Below are positions 43,506 to 52,685 of a DNA stretch of 64,000 bases, piece after piece. The notes below the pieces were generated by a model. The model was not told where the DNA came from. It saw only the letters and a program-made list of their open reading frames with translations, and did not search any database. The position numbers and the translations under genes are program-made. Positions within the stretch are counted from its first letter, which is position 1. Every line of letters begins with the position of its first letter. Source of the stretch: Paracoccaceae bacterium (lineage in GTDB: Bacteria; Pseudomonadota; Alphaproteobacteria; Rhodobacterales; Rhodobacteraceae); the NCBI GenBank assembly GCA_007692585.1, contig REBU01000075.1:1-64000 (forward strand), written 5' to 3'.

Positions 43506-45569
43506 TCAACGCTGATCAGCCTTTGCAATCACCCTCAGGCGACGCGCCAGATCATCGCGTGTGAATGGTTTCGACAGCAGTTCAACATCAGGGTCGAGTT
43601 GACCGTGATGCACAATCGCGTTTTCAGTGTAACCCGACATGAACAGCACCTTGATGCCCGGTGACAGGCTGCGGGCCTCTGCCGCCAAGCGCGCACCGTT
43701 GATGCCCCCGGGCAGCACCACATCGGTCAGCAGGATGTCAAAGCGCGTCGATCTGAGCAGCACGACCGCCTCTTCCCCGGACAGGGCCGTATCTACCGTG
43801 TAGCCCAGCACGCGCAGCGTCCGCTCGGCTTGGCGCAGGAGGGCGGGGTCGTCCTCGACCAGAAGGATATGACCCTGCGCGGAAGACCGGTGACCAAAGG
43901 CCGGGGCCATCAGATCAGTCTCGGTGTTGTCGTTGGTGAGTTCCCGCGGGAAATACATCTTGACCGCAGTCCCATGACTAAGTTCCGAGTAAATTTTGAC
44001 ATGGCCGCCCGATTGCTTCACGAAACCGAAGACCATGCTCAGACCCAGCCCGCTGCCCTGACCTACGCCCTTGGTGGTGAAAAAAGGGGTGAATGCCTCG
44101 CGGATGACATCAAGCGACATGCCTGTCCCTGTATCACTGACTGCAACCATGACGTATTGTCCGGGCCTCACCTCGGAATGCTGGGCGGCATATTCGGCGT
44201 CGAGGCGCGTGTTCGCGGTTTCTATGGTCAACCTGCCGCCGTTGGGCATGGCGTCGCGGGCATTGACGGTCAGGTTCAGCAGCGCCGTCTCGAACTGGCC
44301 TCGATCAAGTCGGGTCTTCCACAGACCGCCCGCGCCCACGATCTCTGTGTCGATCATGGCCCCCGTTGCGCGCCGCAACAGCGGTGCAAGATCCCGCAAA
44401 ACGGTGTTGAGCGACAGGATTTCGGGCCTGAGCGTCTGCTTGCGCGCGAAAGACAGCAAGCGCGACGTCAGGGTGGCACCCCGCAACGCCGCGTCGCGGA
44501 TGTCGCCGATCAGTTCGGCCAGAAGCGGCATGGTGTCAGGATCGGTGGCATGGTCCAAGGCCAGCTCGGCATTGCCCAACACCACCGCAAGAATATTGTT
44601 GAAATCATGCGCAATCCCGCCCGTCAGTTCGCCGATTGCTTGTAGTTTCTGCGAATGCCTCAGGTCGGCCTCGATACTGGCGCGGCTCATCAGACTGCTG
44701 AGCGTTTCGACAAGGATACTGGCCTCATCGCCGCTCTCGATGCCGCCTTCCAGCAAAAGGAATGCCTTGGGCAGCATGAGGATATGCAGCGGCCACACGG
44801 TCAGTCCGGTCAGGTCGCAGGTGTTGCGCGCGACTTTAAGCAACGCGCCGCGCAGAGCTTCTGCGCAGTCAGTTTCTGACAAGTCCAGCAAGTGCGTAAG
44901 TCCGCCGGGCACATCCAGCTGAGAGCCAGTCTCGAACAACGGGGCCAACGCGCCGCTGGTGGCCATGACAATCAGGCGCCCGGCTTCGACACCGATGATG
45001 AAAGCGCTGGGTCTCTGGCAGCCGATCCGCAGCGCGTCGAGGGCGTCTTGCAAATGAGCCGCATCCTTGGTGTCGATCTCGGACATCTGGCGCACGGCAA
45101 TCAGCATGCGTTGCAGTGTTGCGGCGTTCTGCGACAGTTGTTCCTGCGCTGCTCTGCGCTGCACGATCTCGCCGTCCAGTGCCGCTATCTTTTCGGCAAG
45201 CAAACGAAACCGCCGCGAAAGTTCCGTATTGCCCTTCAGGGCGATCAGTATCGAGGGGTCACCTTCAGCGCTAGTGACACGATGCCCTTTCATCGTCAGC
45301 ACAGCCCCGTCAGAACGCCGCCGGACTCGCGCGATCAACGGACTCGAAACTGTGGCCGCATCGCCAAGAAAACGGAGCAGGCGGCCGTCATCCGGGTCAA
45401 GCAGGTCGGTCAGCCGGATGGTGTTGTCGGCTTCGGCGGGCGCATCGAGCATGTCCCGTGCCCGCGCGCTCGCAAACTTCAGCTCATGCGACTGAACATC
45501 CAGAACGATGACGGCCTCATCGGTCAGGGCGATGACTTCAGGCAGCGACAAAGAGAGCGGATGCGTCAT
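43506..45569 (-). CDS. Hybrid sensor histidine kinase with C-terminal receiver
   Basis: A 687-residue soluble two-component protein without membrane segments. A PAS-like N-terminus (about 1-120) and a short coiled coil (near 118-155) are followed by a GAF-like sensory region (about 160-300). The HisKA domain has H321 in TGGIAHDFNNILAV, then HATPase_c (NLTVNARDAMPNGG, DTGTGMS, GQGSGLGLSM). A receiver near 565-687 has D616 in ILLTDVVLP. The ATG at 45569 lies ten bases after the stop of the MetOD1-domain gene, so signal input probably comes from that protein. The output partner is not in the window. Confidence 0.88.
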   Translation of the reverse strand: MTHPLSLSLPEVIALTDEAVIVLDVQSHELKFASARARDMLDAPAEADNTIRLTDLLDPDDGRLLRFLGDAATVSSPLIARVRRRSDGAVLTMKGHRVTSAEGDPSILIALKGNTELSRRFRLLAEKIAALDGEIVQRRAAQEQLSQNAATLQRMLIAVRQMSEIDTKDAAHLQDALDALRIGCQRPSAFIIGVEAGRLIVMATSGALAPLFETGSQLDVPGGLTHLLDLSETDCAEALRGALLKVARNTCDLTGLTVWPLHILMLPKAFLLLEGGIESGDEASILVETLSSLMSRASIEADLRHSQKLQAIGELTGGIAHDFNNILAVVLGNAELALDHATDPDTMPLLAELIGDIRDAALRGATLTSRLLSFARKQTLRPEILSLNTVLRDLAPLLRRATGAMIDTEIVGAGGLWKTRLDRGQFETALLNLTVNARDAMPNGGRLTIETANTRLDAEYAAQHSEVRPGQYVMVAVSDTGTGMSLDVIREAFTPFFTTKGVGQGSGLGLSMVFGFVKQSGGHVKIYSELSHGTAVKMYFPRELTNDNTETDLMAPAFGHRSSAQGHILLVEDDPALLRQAERTLRVLGYTVDTALSGEEAVVLLRSTRFDILLTDVVLPGGINGARLAAEARSLSPGIKVLFMSGYTENAIVHHGQLDPDVELLSKPFTRDDLARRLRVIAKADQR

Positions 45570-45579
45570 TTCGGGCGGC

Positions 45580-46110
45580 TCATGCCAGCGAGCCGAAGAA
45601 ATCCGTCTCGTCGGCTGCCGGTTCTGTCTGTAAGTGGCGAAATGAGACCGAGACCCGGCAGCGTGTGTCGCCACGCGCGAAAGCCTCCTTGATCCCGACG
45701 CGGGCATAACCCATGTTCTCGGCGGCGATATGGCCAAAGACATTCGCGGTCATCCGGCAAAGCGAGGGGCGGCCCACAACCTTGTCACCAAACGGGCAAG
45801 CCGAGTTGACCAGAATGATCATGTCGTCGTCTACCTGCTCGATCGAAAACCCGCCGTCGATCCTTTTCTTCAGATGTACCAGCGCCGACGCTATCTGCTC
45901 CTGGTCGAGCCGGTCTGTCGCGCAGGCTGCGCGGTAATCGCGGTTGAGGGCCCGCCCGATCAACAGCCCTACATGGTTCACATAGGCTGACGCTTCCTGA
46001 ACGCCGACTGTATCTTCGAGGATCCCAGCGAGTTCCCGGATCAAGGTACGCATGAATTCGTCCTTGTCGAACCCTGGGATGGGTTCAACCTTTTCCAAAT
46101 CAAGCTTCAT
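45580..46110 (-). CDS. MetOD1-domain (methanogen output domain 1) protein
   Basis: A 176-residue cytoplasmic protein. The segments VNHVGLLIGRALNRDYRAAC, NSACPFGDKVVGRPSLCRMT and VFGHIAAENMGYARVGIKEA match what I know of the methanogen output domain 1 family; conserved cysteines in CPFG and LCRMT could bind a metal, haem or a thiol-reactive ligand. AAAGG precedes the ATG at 46110. It lies directly upstream of a soluble hybrid kinase on the same strand, a pairing that suggests a sensor plus transducer. No biochemical role is established. Confidence 0.65.
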   Translation of the reverse strand: MKLDLEKVEPIPGFDKDEFMRTLIRELAGILEDTVGVQEASAYVNHVGLLIGRALNRDYRAACATDRLDQEQIASALVHLKKRIDGGFSIEQVDDDMIILVNSACPFGDKVVGRPSLCRMTANVFGHIAAENMGYARVGIKEAFARGDTRCRVSVSFRHLQTEPAADETDFFGSLA

Positions 46111-46205
46111 GCGGCGCCTTTCTTTTTTCAAGCCCGGACACAGGCGTTACGTCTGACGTTATCGGAAAACAATCGGACAGTCTTTGAGTAATTTCTCTTT
46201 GATAT

Positions 46206-46389
46206 TCAAAGCCAGAAGATGACAGTTGCTGCGAGCGCGACGGCGGATGGGACCACCTGCGGGCATCTGTGATAGCGGGTTGCGATGCGCTGCCAATTTT
46301 TGAGCCTTCCCAACATGATCTTGATGCGGTTGCGCCGTTTGTAGGGTCGTTTGTCGTATTTCACCAACGCCTTGCGCTGCTTCCGGCCA
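46206..46389 (-). pseudogene. IS5-family transposase, C-terminal remnant
   Basis: Read on the minus strand this stretch encodes about 60 residues ending at a TGA (46206-46208). It contains KQRKALVKYDKRPYKRRNRI, LGRLKNWQRIATRYHRCPQV and AVALAATVIFWL, which is the standard C-terminus of IS5-family (IS427-like) transposases. Homology stops abruptly at about 46390 and no start, DDE-Asp residues or complete inverted repeats remain, so the element is dead and truncated. Confidence 0.85.
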
Positions 46390-46437
46390 GGAGAAAACGT
46401 CTTTATGTATCTACGTTATTTTCTGACCTGATCGGCG

Positions 46438-47445
46438 TTATGCCCACGCCGCCGAACCGCCCCTGGAAAACCTGTAGCGCGTCTGTTGATGGTAGACTTC
46501 GCCTGGTCGCAGGATGGCGGAGGGGAAACCCGTCTGGTTCACCGCATCCGGCCAGACCTGCGCCTCCAATGCGATGCCGGCATGGCGACCGAAAGGCCGC
46601 CCCCCCGGCCCGCGCGCATCGGGTTTGGGCAGGTGATTGGCCGTGTAGACCTGCAGGCCCGGCTCGGTCGTCTGCATCTGCATCACCAGACCCGAGTGCG
46701 CCGAGCGCAGGCAAGCCCTATCGCGCAACGGCCCGCGCGCGTGCGACAGGCAGAAATTATGGTCCAGCGCGACACCCGACAGGCTGCGCTCTGCCCGGAA
46801 ATCGAAGGGAGTACCCGCAACCGGGGCGATCTCGCCGGTCGGGATCTGGTCGTCATCAACTGGCAGGTAGCTCTCAGCGGCGATCTGCAAGCTGTGATGC
46901 GCCAGCGATCCGCTGTCATCGAGCGTGAAAAATCCGTGATGCGAGAAATTGCACAGCGTGGGCTTGTCGGTCGTGGCGTGGATGTCGAAGGCCAGCGCCG
47001 TGCCCTGCAGCGCGATGCGCAGGCGCAGGGTCAGCGTGCCGGGAAAGCCCATCTCGCCATCGGGCAAGGTCAGTGCGAGCGTGACCTGGTCGGCCTCATG
47101 CGCTGTGACCGACCAGAGCTGCGCCGCACTGCCAAGCGCGCCGCCATGCAGGCAATGCCCGCCCGGCACGTTGCGCGCAAGCTGATAGCGCTGCCCGTCG
47201 AGCACCATCTGGCCGTTCGCGATGCGATTGGCACAGCGTCCGACCATCGCGCCGAAATACTGCATCGACCCCAGATAGGGCGCAAGATCCTCAGCCCCCA
47301 GAACCAGCGGATGCGCCACGCCCGCCAGCCGCAGATCCTGCACGATCGCGCCCAGCGTCAGCACATGCGCTGAAAGCCTGCCTGCTTGCAAGCGGACGCG
47401 CTCTACCGCGCGCCCGTCGGGGAGATATCCGAAAATTTCAGCCAT
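46438..47445 (-). CDS. galM: Aldose 1-epimerase (mutarotase), GalM type
   Basis: A 335-residue galactose-mutarotase-fold enzyme that interconverts alpha and beta anomers of free aldoses. The family stretches GAMVGRCANRIANGQ (near 66-80), GGHCLHGG with its catalytic-site His (near 95-102), CNFSHHGFFTLDD with the second His (near 163-176) and VYTANHLP (near 255) are present. It is the last gene of a leftward sugar oxidation operon and would supply the beta anomer to the SDR dehydrogenase. The truncated IS lies just downstream. Confidence 0.9.
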   Translation of the reverse strand: MAEIFGYLPDGRAVERVRLQAGRLSAHVLTLGAIVQDLRLAGVAHPLVLGAEDLAPYLGSMQYFGAMVGRCANRIANGQMVLDGQRYQLARNVPGGHCLHGGALGSAAQLWSVTAHEADQVTLALTLPDGEMGFPGTLTLRLRIALQGTALAFDIHATTDKPTLCNFSHHGFFTLDDSGSLAHHSLQIAAESYLPVDDDQIPTGEIAPVAGTPFDFRAERSLSGVALDHNFCLSHARGPLRDRACLRSAHSGLVMQMQTTEPGLQVYTANHLPKPDARGPGGRPFGRHAGIALEAQVWPDAVNQTGFPSAILRPGEVYHQQTRYRFSRGGSAAWA

Positions 47446-47466
47446 GACGCAGGGCCTTTTCGCCGC

Positions 47467-48945
47467 TCACACGCTCAGACAGATGTATTTCATTTCCAGA
47501 TAATCATCCGTGCCATGCCGGCTGCCTTCGCGCCCCAGCCCCGATTGCTTGACGCCGCCGAAGGGGGCGATCTCGGTCGAGATCAGGCCGGTATTGACGC
47601 CCACAAGCCCGTATTCCAGCGCTTCCTGCACGCGGGTGATGCGGCCGATATCGCGGGCGTAGAAATAGCAGGCCAGCCCGAAGATCGTGTCATTGGCCTG
47701 CGCGATGGCTTCTGCCTCCGTGTCAAACCGGAACAGCGGCGCGAGCGGGCCGAAGGTTTCCTCCTGCGCGACTTTCATCGCGGGCGTCACCCCGGTCATC
47801 ACGGTCGGCTCGAAATATTGCCCGCCATTGCCATGTCTGCGCCCGCCGGTCAGGATCTTGCCGCCCTTCGCCAGCACATCGGCGATGTGATCTTCGACCT
47901 TTTCCACGGCAGCTTCATTGATCAACGGGCCAAGATCGCTGCCCTCCGCCAGTCCGTCGCCGACGCGCAGTTTCTCGACTGCGGCTTTCAGCTTTTCAGC
48001 GAAGGCATCATAGACGCCTGACTGCACATAAATGCGATTGGCACAGACGCAGGTCTGGCCGTTATTGCGATATTTCGAGATCATCGCGCCTGCCACGGCG
48101 GCGTCCAGATCCGCATCGTCGAACACGATGAACGGCGCGTTGCCGCCCAGTTCCATCGAGCATTTCATGACCTGATCGGCGGCCTGACGCAGCAGGATGC
48201 GTCCGACTTCCGTGCTGCCAGTGAAGGATAATTTGCGCACGGCGGGGTTTTCGCAGAATTCCTTGCCGATCTCGGAAGATCGCGAGGATGGGACGACCGA
48301 AAGCACGCCCTTGGGGATCCCGGCGCGCTCGGCCAGCACGGCCATGGCCAGCGCCGAAAGCGGCGTTTCCGCCGCCGGGCGCGCGACAAAGCCGCAGCCC
48401 ACAGCCAGCGCAGGTGCGACCTTGCGCGCGATCATTGCATTGGGGAAGTTCCAGGGCGTGATCGAGGCCGCAACCCCGATCGGCTGGCGAATGACGCTCA
48501 GGCGCTTGTCGGGCTGGTGGCCGGGGATGATCTCGCCATAGATGCGCTTGGCTTCTTCGGCGAACCATTCGATGAAACTCGCCCCATAGGCCACTTCGCC
48601 GCGCGCTTCGGCCAGCGGTTTGCCCATTTCGGCGGTCAGGATCAGCGCGAGGTCTTCCTGATTTTCCATCATCAGCTCATACCACTTGCGCAATACGCCG
48701 GCGCGCTCCTTGCCTGTGCGCGCGGCCCAGTCGTGACGGGCGCCATCCGCTCGGGCAATCGCGCGGGCCACTTCCGCGCGGCCCAGATCGGCCACCTGCG
48801 CGATGACATCACCGCGCGCGGGGTTGATCACATCGAATGTCTTGCCATCGTCACCGGCGATCCAGTCGCCCGCGACATAGGCGCGGGTTTCCAGAAGCGC
48901 AGGGTCGGACAAGCGCGATTTCAGGTCAGTGGGTTGGTCAAGCAT
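47467..48945 (-). CDS. NAD(P)-dependent aldehyde dehydrogenase (succinate-semialdehyde/glycolaldehyde type)
   Basis: A 492-residue ALDH of the GabD/AldA group. Nucleophile C299 (NNGQTCVCANR), general base E265 (MELGGNAP), and the N167 of PWNFPN are present. The normally conserved Lys of the KPA..TP cofactor motif is Arg here (ARPAAETP, 188-195), which is odd and may affect NAD versus NADP choice. AGGACCGAAAC precedes the ATG at 48945. In this sugar cluster it probably oxidises glycolaldehyde or 2-oxoglutarate semialdehyde produced downstream of the dehydratase. Confidence 0.9.
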   Translation of the reverse strand: MLDQPTDLKSRLSDPALLETRAYVAGDWIAGDDGKTFDVINPARGDVIAQVADLGRAEVARAIARADGARHDWAARTGKERAGVLRKWYELMMENQEDLALILTAEMGKPLAEARGEVAYGASFIEWFAEEAKRIYGEIIPGHQPDKRLSVIRQPIGVAASITPWNFPNAMIARKVAPALAVGCGFVARPAAETPLSALAMAVLAERAGIPKGVLSVVPSSRSSEIGKEFCENPAVRKLSFTGSTEVGRILLRQAADQVMKCSMELGGNAPFIVFDDADLDAAVAGAMISKYRNNGQTCVCANRIYVQSGVYDAFAEKLKAAVEKLRVGDGLAEGSDLGPLINEAAVEKVEDHIADVLAKGGKILTGGRRHGNGGQYFEPTVMTGVTPAMKVAQEETFGPLAPLFRFDTEAEAIAQANDTIFGLACYFYARDIGRITRVQEALEYGLVGVNTGLISTEIAPFGGVKQSGLGREGSRHGTDDYLEMKYICLSV

Positions 48946-48974
48946 GTTTCGGTCCTGTCTGGCAGTGGGGGCGG

Positions 48975-49898
48975 TCACTTCTGCAAATGACGGGCGACAT
49001 TTTCCACGGTGATCCAGCTGATCCGCGTGTTCGATTCAACGGTGACACCTGCGATATGCGGCGTGGCGATCAGCCCCGGCACACCTTCGAGAACGCTGCC
49101 CCCCGGCAGCGGTTCCGCGTCGAACACATCGAGCGCGGCACCGGCCAGATGACCAGAGCTCAGCGCCTCGGCCAATGCGGCCTCATCGATGATCCCGCCG
49201 CGCGCGGTGTTGATCAGCACCGCGCCTTTTTTCATGCGCGACAATCGCGCGGTATCGAGCAGATTGCGCGTCTCAGCCGTCAGCGGCACATGCAGGCTGA
49301 CGGCATCGGCGGCGGCGAGCAGATCGTCGAGCGTCTCGCAGCGCTCGACGCCAGCCCATGCCGCATCATCTGTGGGCAGGAAAGGGTCATGCGCCATGAT
49401 CGCCATGCCCAGCGCCTGCGCGCGCATCGCCACCGCCTGCGCGATGGCCCCAAAACCGACAAGCCCCAGCGTGGCCCCCGAAACCTCCAGCCCCATCATG
49501 CGCTGGCGCGGCCATGTGCCCGCCAGCACCGCCTCGGTGCCCAGCCACGCGCCGCGGCGCAGCATCAGGACGGCGGTGATGACATATTCCGCGACCGAGA
49601 CCGTGTTGCCGCCCGTCGCCGGAAAGACGGCAACATCGCGCGCCTTGCAGGCATCGAGGTCGATATTGTCGAGCCCCACGCCCAGCCGCCCGACCGCGCG
49701 CAGCTCCGGGCAAGCCGTGATCAGCGCCTCGGTCACCTGCGTGCGGTTGCGCACGATCAGCCCGCGCGCGCCTGCGCAGGCGTCGTGCAGGCGGGCGGCA
49801 TCCTCGACCAGTGTCGGGTCATAGGTGACGTTGAAATCGCGGCGCAGCCAGTCAACGGCGGGCGCGTCCATGAATTCGGAAATCACGATATCGCTCAT
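48975..49898 (-). CDS. D-2-hydroxyacid dehydrogenase (glyoxylate/hydroxypyruvate reductase-like)
   Basis: A 307-residue NAD(P)-dependent reductase. The nucleotide site is LGLVGFGAIAQAVA near 140-153, with catalytic Arg in NTARGG (near 225), Glu near 254 and His in TPHIAG (near 277). The start at 49898 has AAGGGATAGAG before it. In the cluster it could reduce glyoxylate or a 2-oxo acid coming from sugar cleavage, balancing the aldehyde dehydrogenase. Confidence 0.88.
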   Translation of the reverse strand: MSDIVISEFMDAPAVDWLRRDFNVTYDPTLVEDAARLHDACAGARGLIVRNRTQVTEALITACPELRAVGRLGVGLDNIDLDACKARDVAVFPATGGNTVSVAEYVITAVLMLRRGAWLGTEAVLAGTWPRQRMMGLEVSGATLGLVGFGAIAQAVAMRAQALGMAIMAHDPFLPTDDAAWAGVERCETLDDLLAAADAVSLHVPLTAETRNLLDTARLSRMKKGAVLINTARGGIIDEAALAEALSSGHLAGAALDVFDAEPLPGGSVLEGVPGLIATPHIAGVTVESNTRISWITVENVARHLQK

Positions 49899-49909
49899 CT
49901 CTATCCCTT

Positions 49910-51031
49910 TCATGCAGCGGAAACGGCAGGTGTGCCGAAATCGCGCAGATCAATCACCTGATGGGTGCGGATCGACTGTTCGGCCGCCTCGCCAACCAGA
50001 ACGGACCAATAGCCATCCGCGAGGCTGACCTCTGGCTGGCCATGCCCTGTGCGGATCAGATCCAGAAACCGCGTATGCTGGAAATAGGTCGAGCCATGGT
50101 GATCGCCCGCGCCCAGGATCTGCGCATCCACCTCGACCACCTCGCGCGTTTCGCGTTTCAAGGCGCGGTCGGAGATGACAAATTCCGAATGGCGCTCCTG
50201 CCCGTCCGGCGCAAAGCGCGCGGGGCCGGGCACACAGGCATCGAGCCGCGCCTTGTCGCCTGTGACCGAGACGACTTCCTGCCAATGCGAGCCTTCGGCG
50301 AACATGCACAGCTCCAGCATGGCGCGCGTGCCACTTGCGAAATCGACCGTCACGAAGCCATGATCCACGATGTCGGGCGCTCGCCCGTTATAGCGTTCGT
50401 CGCGGTGATTCACATCCGCGCCGCCCGACGCATAGACGCGGATCGGATCCGAGCCCAGCAGCAGGCGCATCAGGTCGAAGAAATGACAGCATTTCTCGAC
50501 CATCGTGCCACCGGTGCGCGCATTGAAGCGGTTCCAGTCGCCGACTTTTTCCAGAAACGGAAAGCGATGCTCGCGGATCGAGACCATGCGCGGAGTGCCT
50601 GCGCGCCCCTCAGCCAGGGCCGCGCGCAGCCGCTCGACCGGGGGCATGTAGCGATATTCCATCGCCACCCAGACCGGGGCGCGCCGCCCGTCCGCCGCCT
50701 GCATCAGCGCGCGGCACTCGGCCGAGGTCGTGGCCAGCGGCTTTTCGCACAGGATCGGTTTGTCCGTGGCCAGGAGATCGCGCATCAGCCCGGCATGCAG
50801 GTCATTGGGCGCGGCCAGCACATAGGCGTCGCAGAGATCCGCGGCCAGCAAGCCGCGATGATCGCTGAACGCTTGCGTCCCTTGCCCTGCCAAAGCCTGC
50901 GCCTGACGGCGCATCCCTTCATCCGGGTCACAGACTGCCATGACGCGCGCGCCATCCAGCAGCGCGATGTTGCGCATATGCTCCTGCCCCATCATGCCGG
51001 AGCCGATGATACCGTAACGGATGGGTTCCAT
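49910..51031 (-). CDS. Gfo/Idh/MocA-family oxidoreductase
   Basis: A 373-residue NAD(P)-dependent dehydrogenase. Rossmann motif YGIIGSGMMGQEH at 6-18, conserved CEKPLA near 94-99 and the C-terminal alpha/beta domain with RTGGTMVEKCCHFFDLMR near 170-187, where the H is the usual catalytic residue region. Family members oxidise sugars, inositols or their derivatives. Which step it takes here, beside an SDR with a clearer role, is unknown; it might act on a second sugar. Confidence 0.88.
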   Translation of the reverse strand: MEPIRYGIIGSGMMGQEHMRNIALLDGARVMAVCDPDEGMRRQAQALAGQGTQAFSDHRGLLAADLCDAYVLAAPNDLHAGLMRDLLATDKPILCEKPLATTSAECRALMQAADGRRAPVWVAMEYRYMPPVERLRAALAEGRAGTPRMVSIREHRFPFLEKVGDWNRFNARTGGTMVEKCCHFFDLMRLLLGSDPIRVYASGGADVNHRDERYNGRAPDIVDHGFVTVDFASGTRAMLELCMFAEGSHWQEVVSVTGDKARLDACVPGPARFAPDGQERHSEFVISDRALKRETREVVEVDAQILGAGDHHGSTYFQHTRFLDLIRTGHGQPEVSLADGYWSVLVGEAAEQSIRTHQVIDLRDFGTPAVSAA

Positions 51032-51058
51032 CCTGATCGCTTCCTTTCCTTCGCCGGG

Positions 51059-51814
51059 TCAGTTCAGGGTCAACCCGGCATCGACTATGAAATCCTGCCC
51101 GGTACAGCCCTTGCTTGCATCGGAGGCGAGAAACAGCACCATGGGCGTGACATGTTCGGGTTCCAGCCGGAATTTCAGCGCCTGCAGCGCCAGAAATTCG
51201 GCATTCTTTTCGGGCGTCAGCCAGAGTTTCGCCTGACGCTCGGTCAGGATCGCGCCGGGCACGACCGAATTGACGCGAATGCCCTGCGGCCCCAGTTCCT
51301 GCGCAAGCGTGCGCGTCAGACCATGGATTGCGGCCTTGGCCGTGGTGTAGCCCAGCATGCCGGGCCGGCCGCGCATCCAGCTGATCGAGCCCATATTGAT
51401 AATGCTCCCGCCCCCGGCCCGCGCCATGCCCGGCAGCACGGCCTGCGCGGCAAAGACATGATGCGACAGGTTTGTGGCCATGCAGTCGCGCCAATAGTCC
51501 GGCGTCAGATCCGCGAAATCATGGCGATCATCGCGCGCGGCATTGTTCACCAGCACCGTGAACGGCCCTGTCACCTGCGCCAATTCCGCAATGACCTGTG
51601 GCAGCGCGTCCAGATCGCGCAAATCCGCGCGGCGGAACGCGGCACCCGTCTCGGCGGCGAGCGCTGCGCCAGCCTCGGCGTCGAGATCGAGCACGCCCAC
51701 CTGCGCACCCTGCGCCCGCATCGCGCGCACGACATCCGCGCCCAGCCCCGTTGCCCCGCCAGTGACCAGCACCGCAGCGCGCGCGAGCGAGGGGTAATGT
51801 GCGACCTCTGCCAT
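51059..51814 (-). CDS. SDR sugar dehydrogenase, Caulobacter XylB-like
   Basis: A 251-residue short-chain dehydrogenase with TGGATGLG at 18-25, S143, Y156 and K160. The stretches NNAARDDRHDFADLTPDYW, INMGSISWMRGR and GYTTAKAAIHGLTR resemble the NAD-dependent xylose dehydrogenase XylB of Caulobacter crescentus. That enzyme oxidises a pentose to its lactone as the first step of non-phosphorylating pentose use. It starts three bases after the lactonase stop, so lactone formation and opening are translated together. The true sugar (xylose, arabinose, fucose or galactose) is undecided. Confidence 0.85.
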   Translation of the reverse strand: MAEVAHYPSLARAAVLVTGGATGLGADVVRAMRAQGAQVGVLDLDAEAGAALAAETGAAFRRADLRDLDALPQVIAELAQVTGPFTVLVNNAARDDRHDFADLTPDYWRDCMATNLSHHVFAAQAVLPGMARAGGGSIINMGSISWMRGRPGMLGYTTAKAAIHGLTRTLAQELGPQGIRVNSVVPGAILTERQAKLWLTPEKNAEFLALQALKFRLEPEHVTPMVLFLASDASKGCTGQDFIVDAGLTLN

Positions 51815-51817
51815 CCG

Positions 51818-52684
51818 CTACCCTCCGAACCTTGGCTCGGGCAGGCCCGGCACATCGACGCGCATCGCGAACAGATTGCCCGAGGCAGGCCAGTCCGCCA
51901 ATTCCTCCGCCGGGCGGCCATGGCGCGCCGAGGTGACATAGAGCGTGCGCAGATCTGATCCGCCAAAGGCGCACATGGTCGGGCAGCGCGCAGGCACCGG
52001 GACTTCCGCAACGATTTCGCCCGCGGGCGAGATGCGCACCACGCGCCCGCCCTCATAGAGTGCCGACCAGTAGAAACCGTCCGCATCGACTGCCGCACCA
52101 TCAGGGCGACCATGGCCGAGAGGAAACTGATGAAACACCTCACGCGGGCCGGGGGTGCCACCTGCGTCCAGCGGGTAGCGATAGATCACATGGGCGGGCG
52201 TGTCGGAATGATACATCCACTTGCGATCCGGCGAGAAGGCCAGCCCGTTCGAGACTTTGATATCGTCTGCAACCCGCGTGCAGCTCAGATCAGCGTCGAC
52301 GCGGCAGAGCATCGCATCAGGGCGGTCGCGCGGCTCATGAATCGTGCCTGCCCAAAAGCGGCCCCAAGGATCCGCGCGCCCGTCATTGAACCGGCTGATC
52401 GTCGTGTCGCGCTGTGGGGCGGCGATCAGCTTTTCCTTGCGGCCCCGATCGTCGAGCAGCCACAGCCCCGATCGCAGCCCCGCGATAAATCCGCCGCCCG
52501 CGCGAAGCGCGATGCAGCCGACATTTTCATCCATCGGCAGCGTGGTGTTCGCGCCTGTCGCGGGATCGAAGCAATGGATCGCAGGCGCCTCGATATCGAG
52601 CCACCACAGGCGCTGCGATTGCCCGCACCAGAGCGGGCATTCACCGAGCGCGGCCTGCGCGGGATATGCCGTGTCAAAAGCCAT
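51818..52684 (-). CDS. SMP-30/gluconolactonase-family lactonase
   Basis: A 288-residue six-bladed propeller with one divalent metal. The metal Glu is E15 (LGECPLW); the Asn and Asp ligands lie in FNDGRADPWGRFWAGT (near 98-113), VSNGLAF and RPDGAAVDADG. It opens the sugar lactone made by the SDR enzyme to the aldonate. The ATG at 52684 comes one base after the aldolase stop; a GTG five codons upstream with GGAAG before it is a real alternative start. Confidence 0.9.
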   Translation of the reverse strand: MAFDTAYPAQAALGECPLWCGQSQRLWWLDIEAPAIHCFDPATGANTTLPMDENVGCIALRAGGGFIAGLRSGLWLLDDRGRKEKLIAAPQRDTTISRFNDGRADPWGRFWAGTIHEPRDRPDAMLCRVDADLSCTRVADDIKVSNGLAFSPDRKWMYHSDTPAHVIYRYPLDAGGTPGPREVFHQFPLGHGRPDGAAVDADGFYWSALYEGGRVVRISPAGEIVAEVPVPARCPTMCAFGGSDLRTLYVTSARHGRPAEELADWPASGNLFAMRVDVPGLPEPRFGG

Positions 52685-52685
52685 C

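Noticed and set aside
49961-51958. A 665-codon open frame antisense to the Gfo/Idh and SDR genes
   Set aside because: Same cause as other antisense frames in high-GC DNA; the sense genes have clear Rossmann motifs and ribosome binding sites.
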